23,565 nucleotides of DNA from JAGUYA01 sp043802425 (GTDB lineage: Bacteria; Omnitrophota; Gorgyraeia; Gygaellales; Profunditerraquicolaceae): positions 1 through 23,565 of the forward strand of contig JAZDLA010000052.1 of the NCBI GenBank assembly GCA_043802425.1, given 5' to 3'. The notes under the pieces were generated by a model. The model saw nothing but the letters and a program-made list of their open reading frames with translations, was not told where the DNA came from and did no database searches. Shown here in pieces: positions 13,110 to 20,351 of this stretch (its first letter is position 1; every line of letters starts with the position of its first letter). Position numbers and translations under genes: made by a program.

Positions 13110-14213
13110 ATGGCACAGGTAAGCCTAAAGAATGTTTCCAAGGTTTTTAGTAATGGAATAAAGGTGGTAAGTAATATAGATTTGGAGGTAGAGAACAAGG
13201 AATTTATGGTTTTGGTTGGCCCCTCCGGATGCGGTAAATCTACGACCTTAAGGATGATTGCCGGATTAGAGGAGACGAGCGAAGGCCAGATATACATCGG
13301 CGACAAGCTGGTGAATGATATCCCCGCAAAAGACCGCGACATCGCCATGGTTTTCCAAAACTACGCTATTTATCCGCACTTTAGTGTTTTTGATAATATG
13401 GCCTTTGGCCTTAAGCTAAGGGGTTATCCCAAAAAAGAGATTCTGCGCAGGGTTAGCGAAGGAGCGGATATTTTGGGCATAAAACACCTGCTTAGCCGTA
13501 AACCCCGTGAACTCTCCGGCGGCGAGAGGCAGCGCGTTGCCGTAGGCCGGGCAATCGTAAGAAAGCCTGCAGTCTTCTTATTTGATGAACCCTTGAGTAA
13601 CCTTGATGCAAAATTAAGGGTTCAGATGCGCACAGAGATACACAAGCTGCATATCAGGCTACAATCAACGATAATATATGTTACCCATGACCAGGTAGAG
13701 GCTATGACTATGGGCGATAGGATTGCGATAATGCAGGACGGCGTTCTGCAGCAGGTAGCAGATCCGATGACTGTTTACGATAGACCGAAGAATAAGTTTA
13801 TCGCTGGTTTTATCGGTTCGCCTCCCATGAGTTTCATGCAGGGAAAGATTATTAAAAAGAACGGCCGGATGTATTTCGATGAGGGCAAGGTCACGGTGAA
13901 AATAGTGGATGAGATGTCTACGAAACTCTCTTCATATGTAGGGCAAGAAATAATTTTTGGTATCCGTTCAGAAGATATCTATGATAAATTATTTGTTTCT
14001 GAGGCCCCGCCGGAAAATATCGTCAGGGTGAACTGCGAAGTGGTCGAGCTCATGGGTTCAGAGGTCTACCTGTATCTGAATACGGGAAGACACTCCCTTA
14101 TCGCCCGCGCAGGAGCGCACAACAGGCCCCAGATTAACCAGAATATGGATGTAGTCTTTGATATGAGCAAGGCACATTTTTTTGATAAAAAGACCGAAGA
14201 AACAATAGTATAA
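13110..14213 (+). CDS. Sugar-type ABC transporter ATP-binding protein (UgpC/MalK/MsmX class)
   Basis: The ATPase subunit of a carbohydrate (CUT1) or glycerol-3-phosphate importer. In its 367 residues it has Walker A GPSGCGKST (37-45), Q-loop VFQNYAIYPH, signature LSGGERQR, Walker B VFLFDEP with D-loop SNLDAKLR, and H-loop THD. A C-terminal TOBE/OB region (about 235-360) is characteristic of this class and contains the GIRSEDIY motif. No permease or binding-protein gene is near, so it may be a shared ATPase serving several transporters, as MsmX does in Bacillus. The specific sugar cannot be told. It has its own consensus promoter, and the following 54 bases before the next gene hold only a 6-bp AAGCTT inverted repeat. 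Confidence 0.93.
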   Translation: MAQVSLKNVSKVFSNGIKVVSNIDLEVENKEFMVLVGPSGCGKSTTLRMIAGLEETSEGQIYIGDKLVNDIPAKDRDIAMVFQNYAIYPHFSVFDNMAFGLKLRGYPKKEILRRVSEGADILGIKHLLSRKPRELSGGERQRVAVGRAIVRKPAVFLFDEPLSNLDAKLRVQMRTEIHKLHIRLQSTIIYVTHDQVEAMTMGDRIAIMQDGVLQQVADPMTVYDRPKNKFIAGFIGSPPMSFMQGKIIKKNGRMYFDEGKVTVKIVDEMSTKLSSYVGQEIIFGIRSEDIYDKLFVSEAPPENIVRVNCEVVELMGSEVYLYLNTGRHSLIARAGAHNRPQINQNMDVVFDMSKAHFFDKKTEETIV

Positions 14214-14267
14214 GTAAAGTGCCATATTTCTCGCCTAAAGCTTCTCTAAAAGCTTAAGATTAACCAC

Positions 14268-15497
14268 ATGCCTTACGCTTTTTTAAAACCCCTGATTTAT
14301 ACGGATATCCCGCCGCTTAAGTTGCTGCTGTTTTTCTTCCTGATTAACGCCCTTAGCGTTTATTATCTGCTGCAAAGGTATTCCAAGCGCAGGCAATACC
14401 TTAAGATCGAAACTCAGCACTTCCAGGAGAAAATAAATATATTAAGTACCGAGAATATCAAGGAAGGGAAAAGCAAATCTGCCATTGAAGAAAAAATAAA
14501 GCGTTATAATAAACTAAAAGAGATTACCGAAGAAATAGACCGGAGCCTGGACTTAGAAGATATAGGTGATAAACTTACGTCAATCGCCTTCTCTCTTATC
14601 GCGAGGGACAAGGGCACCTGTATATTATATTTATTAGATAGCCGCACCCAGACCCTAAGCCTTTTTAAGACAAAAAAAGAAGATAAGGATTTGATTATTA
14701 AGGCCAAAGAGGGCGTTATATTCGACTTTTGGGTACTAAGGCACGCCAGCCCCCTGTTGATAGAGGATATCAAGAAAGATTTCCGCTTTGATTTAGAGAA
14801 AATAGAAGCCCAGCACATCAGGCCTGTTTCTTCCTTAATCAGCGCGCCGCTGATCAGCGAGCGTAAGCCTATGGGGATATTAAGGCTGGATAATTCTTCC
14901 CCCAGTTTTTATACGCAGGATGATTTAAGGTTGTTAATGGCTATCTGCGATTTAGGGGCGGTGGCCTTAGAGAACGGCCAGCTCTTCCAAAGGACTAAAG
15001 ATCTGGCTATACACGATGAACTGACTTCGCTTTTTACCAGGACTTATTTTTCGGAGCGCTTAAAAGAAGAATGCGCCAGAGGCTTTAGGCAGGATATTGT
15101 TTTTTCCTTGTTGATGCTGGATATTGATTACTTCAAGAACTATAACGATAAATTCGGTCATACCTCTGGCGATATTGTATTAAAAAACTTAAGCCGTAAT
15201 ATCACTGATTTTTTTAAGGATAGCGATAGCCTGATAAGCCGTTTCGGCGGAGAGGAATTCTGCATAATCTTACCCTTTGTAAATAAAGCTAAAGCCCATA
15301 AGATGGCTAATGAGCTAAGGAAGAGAATAGAGAAGTCCAGGATCGTTTTGCGTAAGCAGGAGACCCACATTACTGTATCTATTGGAGTGGCCTCTTTTCC
15401 GGAAGATGCAAGCGATGCTAATCAACTCATACTAAAATCGGACAAGGCAATGTATGAAGCAAAACAAAAAGGAAGAAACAGGGTATGCGTAATTTGA
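14268..15497 (+). CDS. Membrane-anchored GAF-GGDEF protein (probable diguanylate cyclase)
   Basis: Probably makes the second messenger c-di-GMP from two GTP. One N-terminal membrane segment (about residues 17-37, LKLLLFFFLINALSVYYLL) is followed by a short coiled linker. A GAF sensor domain spans about 75-240 (LISAPLISERKPMGILRLDN, DLRLLMAICDLGAVALENGQLFQ), and a GGDEF domain about 245-405. The active-site loop is GGEEF (327-331), and the substrate motif LDIDYFKNYND is intact, so catalysis is likely. The inhibitory I-site RxxD, expected five residues before GGEEF, is not present (the four residues there are D-S-D-S), so product feedback should be weak or absent. It overlaps the next gene by 13 bases and is probably a functional partner of it. 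No clear ribosome site precedes the ATG. Confidence 0.88.
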   Translation: MPYAFLKPLIYTDIPPLKLLLFFFLINALSVYYLLQRYSKRRQYLKIETQHFQEKINILSTENIKEGKSKSAIEEKIKRYNKLKEITEEIDRSLDLEDIGDKLTSIAFSLIARDKGTCILYLLDSRTQTLSLFKTKKEDKDLIIKAKEGVIFDFWVLRHASPLLIEDIKKDFRFDLEKIEAQHIRPVSSLISAPLISERKPMGILRLDNSSPSFYTQDDLRLLMAICDLGAVALENGQLFQRTKDLAIHDELTSLFTRTYFSERLKEECARGFRQDIVFSLLMLDIDYFKNYNDKFGHTSGDIVLKNLSRNITDFFKDSDSLISRFGGEEFCIILPFVNKAKAHKMANELRKRIEKSRIVLRKQETHITVSIGVASFPEDASDANQLILKSDKAMYEAKQKGRNRVCVI

Positions 15498-16477
15498 GCT
15501 TTTTAGTTTTCCTAACCATACTTTTATTCTTTTGGCTTAAGCGCAGGCTAGCTAAAAACCTCTTGGATATGCCTGATTATGCCCGCGCTAAAGACGAATA
15601 CGATAAAATACTCTCCGAGAGCATAAGGTTAAAGGAGGCTAATCGTAATCTGCAGGGTACACTCGATAGCACCATCGCCCTCTATGATATAACCGAAGAG
15701 ATATGTAAATCCCTGGATGCGGATAAAGTTTTCAGTAATTTCAAAGAAGGGATAAAAAAGTATATCGAGGTAGGCGATTGTCAATTTATTAAAGGGCAAG
15801 CCGATTTATCTGGGTATAAAGACTATACAACCCTGCCCTTAAAAATACAAGATAGGCTTATCGGTTATTTGCTGGTAGGCACATTAAAGGGCGAAGATAA
15901 AGAAAAATTTTATATCTTAGCGCAGCAGTTTCTCCTGGGAATTAAAAGGGCCGTCCTTTATCAGGATATCCAGGAACTGGCGATTATAGACGGCCTGACC
16001 AAGATCTTTAACCGCAGATATTATCTGGAGCGTTTTAAGGAAGAATTAGAGCGTTCGCAAAAATTTAACTATATTTTTTCTTGCCTGATGATCGATATAG
16101 ACTATTTCAAAAATTATAATGACCGCTACGGCCATATCGTAGGAGACGCCATATTAAGGGAGCTCTCCAAGACAATCCAGGAAACGATAAGACAGATAGA
16201 TATGGTGGGTAGGTATGGCGGAGAAGAATTTTCCGTTGTTTTAAGCGAAACAGATAAAGAAGCAGCCCAATTTGCCGCAGAACGTATCCGCCAAGCCATA
16301 GAAGAGAGGCGCATTAAGGTCTATGATGAAGAGCTAAAAATCACGGTCAGTATCGGTATTTCTACTTTCCCAGGGGACGGTAAAGACATAAAGGCACTCA
16401 TTGACCGGGCAGATTCAGCTTTATACCGCGCAAAAGAAACCGGTAGGAATAAAGTCTGCATTTACCCAAGGCAATAG
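15485..16477 (+). CDS. Membrane-anchored GGDEF protein with intact I-site (diguanylate cyclase)
   Basis: A 330-residue paralogue of the preceding gene product. It has one N-terminal membrane segment (about residues 4-20) and a coiled linker (about 30-70). A short, degenerate sensor region resembling a GAF remnant follows (about 70-165), then a GGDEF domain (about 165-327). MIDIDYFKNYNDRYGH is followed by RQID (236-239, the I-site RxxD) five residues before GGEEF (245-249), so both the active site and the allosteric product-inhibition site are intact. The catalytic domains of the two proteins are clearly similar, suggesting tandem duplication followed by loss of the GAF domain here or gain upstream. 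The ATG lies 13 bases inside the previous gene's end, implying coupling. Confidence 0.9.
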   Translation: MRNLSFLVFLTILLFFWLKRRLAKNLLDMPDYARAKDEYDKILSESIRLKEANRNLQGTLDSTIALYDITEEICKSLDADKVFSNFKEGIKKYIEVGDCQFIKGQADLSGYKDYTTLPLKIQDRLIGYLLVGTLKGEDKEKFYILAQQFLLGIKRAVLYQDIQELAIIDGLTKIFNRRYYLERFKEELERSQKFNYIFSCLMIDIDYFKNYNDRYGHIVGDAILRELSKTIQETIRQIDMVGRYGGEEFSVVLSETDKEAAQFAAERIRQAIEERRIKVYDEELKITVSIGISTFPGDGKDIKALIDRADSALYRAKETGRNKVCIYPRQ

Positions 16478-16489
16478 CAACATTATCCC

Positions 16490-16518
16490 TTGCAATTACA
16501 ATCAGTTTAATATAAAAT
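16490..16518 (+). promoter_or_regulatory. Putative promoter for the ROK kinase gene (leaderless)
   Basis: TTGCAA (16490-16495), 17-base spacer, TAAAAT (16513-16518). The predicted transcript would begin at about 16525, at or within a couple of bases of the ATG at 16527. No Shine-Dalgarno sequence precedes that ATG. Confidence 0.45.
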
Positions 16519-16526
16519 ACAAAGCT

Positions 16527-17453
16527 ATGCCAAAGAAATTTGTGATCGCTATTGATTTGGGTGGCACTAATCTGAAGATTGCGCTTCTGGACTCAGAGTA
16601 CAGGATTCAGGATAGGGGGGTCTTAAGTACAAAAAAATTTATTAAAAAAGAAAGCCTGATTTGCGCCATTGTTGATTCCGTAAATAATATTATAGAGAGC
16701 AATAACTTAAAGATAATAAATATCTTAGGTATTGGTTTGGGTCTACCCGGACCGATAGATATTGCCAGGGGTATAGTCCATTTTTTCCCCAATATTCCCG
16801 GGTGGAAAAAGGTTAATCTCAAGAGTATCCTTAAGAAAAGGCTAGGGTTAGCCGTTTTTCTGGATAACGACGCTAAGCTAATGTGTCTGGCTGAGCATAA
16901 GCTGGGGGCTGCAAGGGGTGCCCGGAGCGCTGTCTGCTTGACTTTAGGTACAGGTGTGGGTGGAGCGATTATCATCAACGGGGAGCTTTATCGCGGGTCA
17001 AGTAATGCAGCCGGAGAAATAGGCCATTTCCCTTTGAATGAAAGAGGCCCTCGTTGTAATTGCGGCGCACAGGCTTGCCTTGAGGCTTATATTGGTAATA
17101 ATAGGGTATTGCAAGAAGCAAAGAAATTATTTAGGCGGGATGTTTCTTTAGAAGAATTAAGCTCCTTGGCTAAAAAACAAAATAAGAAAGCCCTAAGTAT
17201 CTGGTCAGGTGTAGCCAGAAGATTGGGGGTTACCCTTTCCGGAGTAGTGAATCTACTTAATCCTGATTGTATTGTTATCGGTGGGGGTATGGCAGGAGCC
17301 GGCAGGGCGCTGCTGGATAATCTAAGAAAGGTTATACTCAAAAGGGCGATGAGCGTACAGGCAAGGCAGGTAAAGGTATATGCGGCGAAATTAGGTAATG
17401 ATGCCGGGTTAATCGGCGCAGCAATACTTGTAAGAGAGGCAACAGGAGAATGA
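16527..17453 (+). CDS. ROK-family sugar kinase (glucokinase-like)
   Basis: Phosphorylates a hexose or aminosugar using ATP. In its 308 residues, IAIDLGGTNLKIALLD (about 7-22) is the phosphate-binding loop, and FLDNDAKLMCLAEHKLGA contains the catalytic Asp. LTLGTGVGGAIIINGELYRG and AAGEIGHFPL supply the zinc His, and the ROK zinc motif CNCGAQACLE has C177, C179 and C184. A longer reading starting at 16401 would overlap the GGDEF gene by 77 bases and adds a tail with no family resemblance; the family N-terminus (KFVIAIDLGGTN) supports the ATG at 16527. Glucose is the likeliest substrate, but ROK kinases for mannose, fructose, N-acetylglucosamine or N-acetylmannosamine look alike. The stop overlaps the next start (ATGA). 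Confidence 0.9.
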   Translation: MPKKFVIAIDLGGTNLKIALLDSEYRIQDRGVLSTKKFIKKESLICAIVDSVNNIIESNNLKIINILGIGLGLPGPIDIARGIVHFFPNIPGWKKVNLKSILKKRLGLAVFLDNDAKLMCLAEHKLGAARGARSAVCLTLGTGVGGAIIINGELYRGSSNAAGEIGHFPLNERGPRCNCGAQACLEAYIGNNRVLQEAKKLFRRDVSLEELSSLAKKQNKKALSIWSGVARRLGVTLSGVVNLLNPDCIVIGGGMAGAGRALLDNLRKVILKRAMSVQARQVKVYAAKLGNDAGLIGAAILVREATGE

Positions 17454-18094
17454 AGATCTTTATAGACAGCGCAAATATAAAAGAGATAAGAGAGGCTGTT
17501 GCCTTAGGGGTAATAGACGGCGTAACTACTAATCCTAGTTTAATCGCCAGAGAAAATCGTAAAGCCCCTGATTTATTAAAAGAAATCTGTGCCCTAGTTT
17601 CCGGGCCGGTGAGCGCAGAAGTTATCAGCCTTGAATATGAGAATATGGTTAGCGAAGCATCCGACCTTTGTAAGATTGCCAAGAATATTGTAATTAAAAT
17701 ACCACTGATCAAAGAGGGCCTTAAGGCGGCAAAAGTTCTTTCGACAAGAGGCATAAAAACCAATGTCACCTTGTGTTTTTCGCCTTCGCAGGCCCTATTA
17801 GCAGCCAAGGCAGGAGCGGATTATATATCGCCATTTATCGGTAGATTAGACGATATCGGCCAGGTGGGTATGGATCTTATCCGTGATATAAAACAGATCT
17901 ACTCTAATTATAAGTTTAAGACCGAGATTATTGTAGCGTCCGTTCGTAATCCCTTGCACGTAGTAGATGCAGCTAAGATCGGCGCAGATATCGCTACTAT
18001 TCCATTTACGGTAATCGAGCAACTGATAAAGCACCCCTTGACCGATATTGGCATTCAGAGATTCCTGGAAGACTACAAGAAAATCCCCAAGTAA
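17450..18094 (+). CDS. Transaldolase-like / fructose-6-phosphate aldolase-family protein
   Basis: A small class I aldolase of the short transaldolase (TalC/FSA) family, 214 residues, which is the usual length. MKIFIDSANIKEIREAV at the start and DGVTTNPSLIA are typical. The Schiff-base Lys is K83 in IVIKIPL, followed by IKTNVTLCFSPSQALLAAKAG and YISPFIGRLDD, all family hallmarks. It interconverts sugar phosphates, either transferring dihydroxyacetone in the pentose phosphate pathway or splitting fructose 6-phosphate; sequence alone does not separate the two activities. It is coupled by a 4-base ATGA overlap to the ROK kinase upstream, which would supply hexose phosphate, and by a 1-base TAATG overlap to lptD. 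Confidence 0.9.
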   Translation: MKIFIDSANIKEIREAVALGVIDGVTTNPSLIARENRKAPDLLKEICALVSGPVSAEVISLEYENMVSEASDLCKIAKNIVIKIPLIKEGLKAAKVLSTRGIKTNVTLCFSPSQALLAAKAGADYISPFIGRLDDIGQVGMDLIRDIKQIYSNYKFKTEIIVASVRNPLHVVDAAKIGADIATIPFTVIEQLIKHPLTDIGIQRFLEDYKKIPK

Positions 18095-20298
18095 TGAAAA
18101 TTTACCTTTTAGGGAAATGGCCAATTTTACTAGTTACGAGTTACTGTTTACTAGTTACTATAGCCTATGCCCAGGAGAAGAAGGATGAGTCAATTATTGT
18201 TAACGGCGATATAGTAGAGTATTCTACCGATGCCAAAGAGGTTACTGCCAGCGGAAATGTATCAGTAATGTATAAAGGGAGTAAATTAACCTGCCAAAAA
18301 TTGACCGTAAATACCCAGACCAAAGATGCGTTGGCTGAGGGTAATGCGAGACTGGAAGATGCCAAGGGGGTAGTGGAAGGTACAAAAATGTTCTACAATT
18401 TCCAGACCAAGGTAGGTACAATTATAGACTCGCAATTCAGGGCTAACCCTTATTTTGGCAAGGCAGAAAAGACCGAGAAAGTAAGCGATAGTGAATTCAT
18501 CGCCAAGCGAGGGTATTTTACTACCTGTAATTACGATAAACCGCATTACCGCATAAAGTCGCGCAAGATCAACGTCTTTCCGGATGACAAGATACAGTCT
18601 AAGGACGATGTCTTCTATCTTGGTAGCGTCCCTTTAGCCTACTTACCCAAATATAACCATAGCCTTAGGGATCCTATTATGCATGTGCAGTTAATGGCCG
18701 GGAAGAAGAAGGATTGGGGCCCTTATACGCTCAGCGCCTGGAGGTATAACCTTACAGATAATATCAGCGGAAGGATTTATGCTGACTATAGAAGTAAACT
18801 CGGGGTGGCAGAAGGTTTTGGGGCTAATTATAAAAGTGAAGAGTTCGGCAAGGGTGATTTTAAGTATTATTATATGCAGGAGAGATCGAGGTGGTTTGAT
18901 GAAGGCGTTCCCGCGGAATTTCAGCGCTATTTTATCCGCTGGCGCCATAAATGGGTTATAGATGAGCGCACGGACCTGGTCTCGGAATATTATAAAATAG
19001 TAGATTCCAAGATGGCCATACACGGCAGCCAGTATAATCTTCTGAAAGATTATTTTTATCGTGAATACGAAAAGGACTCTCAGCCGTTATCTTATACCTC
19101 ATTGCACCATGTTTTCAATTATGGTAGCTTAGATTTTCTTATGCAGAAACGCACTAACCGCTGGTACAACCCAGGATATCTAGAAAAGCTCCCCGAGATA
19201 AAATATACCCTCTCTTCACTTCCGATTGGTGGATCCCAGTTTTATATCAACAATGATTCGTCTATCGGTAGTTTTAATAAGAAGAATACAAGCACCATGA
19301 CGCCCACTGCAAATGATACTAATCCCGATGCGCATGTAAATAGATTTGATACCAGCAATAAACTGTCATTAGCTATGAAGGCGGCTTTTATTAACCTTAC
19401 ACCTTTTGTGATGATCCGGCAGACTTTTTACGACCATAGAGTTAGCACTTCTACTATTGCTCCCCGGAATATTTTTTATAGCGGTTTAGATATGAGTACA
19501 AAGTTTTACCGCCTATTTAATATCAGCTCTAATTTCTTAGGCCTGGATATAAACGGCTTAAGGCATATTATTACGCCTACGGTAGGATATTCTTTTAATC
19601 ATGAACCTAGCGTGCTAGCTAGTAAACTCCGACAAATAGACGGCGTTGATTCTCTTAGCCGCAGCAATTCCGCTTCTTTAGGGTTAACTAATAAACTTCA
19701 GACAAAGCGCGATAATAAGAGCTACGATTTTCTCAATTTTAACATAACCAGCAATTATTCTTTTATTAATCCTACAACCTCTGCCAGGAGAGGGGGGGGC
19801 CTTTCTGATTTTTTATTTGATTTAGAGTTAATTCCCTATTCCTGGATGCGCATAGATGCTGACGCAACTTATACTCATTCCGGGGACCGTTCTGACCCCA
19901 AATACAATCATTTTTCTAATGCCAACTATGATATTGCTTTTAATTGGGGGAAGGATCGTTCTTTTGGCGTAGGGCAGCGCTATCAGATCAAGGGCGGCAA
20001 TGATATAACCTATAATTTAAAATGGCGCTTGAACCCAAAATGGAGAGTTTCGGCTTATCAAAGGTACTATAGAGGCCATGAAGTAAGCAAGGCCAGGGGC
20101 CTAAGAGAGTATGAATATAGCGTATCTAGAGATCTGCATTGCTGGACCTGGGATCTAACCTATAACGTTAAAAGAGGCTATGGCGATACCATCTGGTTTG
20201 TTTTTACGCTAAAGGCATTTCCTGAGATGCAGTTTAATTTTAATAAGGATTATCGTGCGCCGAAGACCGGGTCGCAAGCGCCGGAATTAGTCCGCTAG
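18094..20298 (+). CDS. lptD: LPS-assembly outer-membrane protein LptD (OstA)
   Basis: Beta-barrel protein that, with LptE, inserts lipopolysaccharide into the outer leaflet of the outer membrane. The 734-residue protein begins with a signal peptide (cleavage likely after AYA near residue 26). An OstA/LptA-like beta-jellyroll domain follows (about 30-150; VNGDIVEYSTDAKEVTASGNV, YKGSKLTCQKLTVNTQTKDALAEGN). It continues with the LptD hallmark TTCNYDKPHYRIKSRKI (about 168-184) and SVPLAYLPKYNH, then a long barrel region of alternating strands (about 200-715). Few cysteines are present, so the E. coli disulfide pattern is not conserved. The signal peptide core is built from a 21-base tandem repeat (18127-18159), and a G8 run lies at 19792-19799. 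The start overlaps the aldolase stop. Confidence 0.92.
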   Translation: MKIYLLGKWPILLVTSYCLLVTIAYAQEKKDESIIVNGDIVEYSTDAKEVTASGNVSVMYKGSKLTCQKLTVNTQTKDALAEGNARLEDAKGVVEGTKMFYNFQTKVGTIIDSQFRANPYFGKAEKTEKVSDSEFIAKRGYFTTCNYDKPHYRIKSRKINVFPDDKIQSKDDVFYLGSVPLAYLPKYNHSLRDPIMHVQLMAGKKKDWGPYTLSAWRYNLTDNISGRIYADYRSKLGVAEGFGANYKSEEFGKGDFKYYYMQERSRWFDEGVPAEFQRYFIRWRHKWVIDERTDLVSEYYKIVDSKMAIHGSQYNLLKDYFYREYEKDSQPLSYTSLHHVFNYGSLDFLMQKRTNRWYNPGYLEKLPEIKYTLSSLPIGGSQFYINNDSSIGSFNKKNTSTMTPTANDTNPDAHVNRFDTSNKLSLAMKAAFINLTPFVMIRQTFYDHRVSTSTIAPRNIFYSGLDMSTKFYRLFNISSNFLGLDINGLRHIITPTVGYSFNHEPSVLASKLRQIDGVDSLSRSNSASLGLTNKLQTKRDNKSYDFLNFNITSNYSFINPTTSARRGGGLSDFLFDLELIPYSWMRIDADATYTHSGDRSDPKYNHFSNANYDIAFNWGKDRSFGVGQRYQIKGGNDITYNLKWRLNPKWRVSAYQRYYRGHEVSKARGLREYEYSVSRDLHCWTWDLTYNVKRGYGDTIWFVFTLKAFPEMQFNFNKDYRAPKTGSQAPELVR
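18127..18159 (+). repeat. 21-base tandem duplication in the lptD signal peptide
   Basis: TTTACTAGTTAC occurs at 18126-18137 and again at 18147-18158, offset by 21 bases (seven codons). Each copy encodes L-L-V-T, so the hydrophobic core reads LLVTSYC-LLVTIAY. GTTAC recurs between the copies, and each contains the palindrome ACTAGT. Confidence 0.8.
19792..19799 (+). repeat. G8 homopolymer in lptD
   Basis: Eight consecutive G bases encode Gly567-Gly569 (with the following C) in a likely barrel loop. As given, the frame is intact. Such tracts can slip in replication or in sequencing. Confidence 0.8.
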
Positions 20299-20351
20299 AG
20301 GCAAGTGTATCCGGATAAGATGACTTATTATTTAAAAAGAGAAGGTAAACG

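Noticed and set aside
14238..14255. AAGCTT-N6-AAGCTT as a terminator after the ABC ATPase
   Set aside because: Only a 6-bp AT-containing stem with no T-run; too weak to call.
16401..16526. 42-residue N-terminal extension of the ROK kinase
   Set aside because: It overlaps the GGDEF gene by 77 bases, has no family support, and ATG 16527 gives the canonical N-terminus.
17338..17808. 156-codon minus-strand open frame over the ROK kinase/aldolase junction
   Set aside because: Antisense to two well-supported coupled genes.
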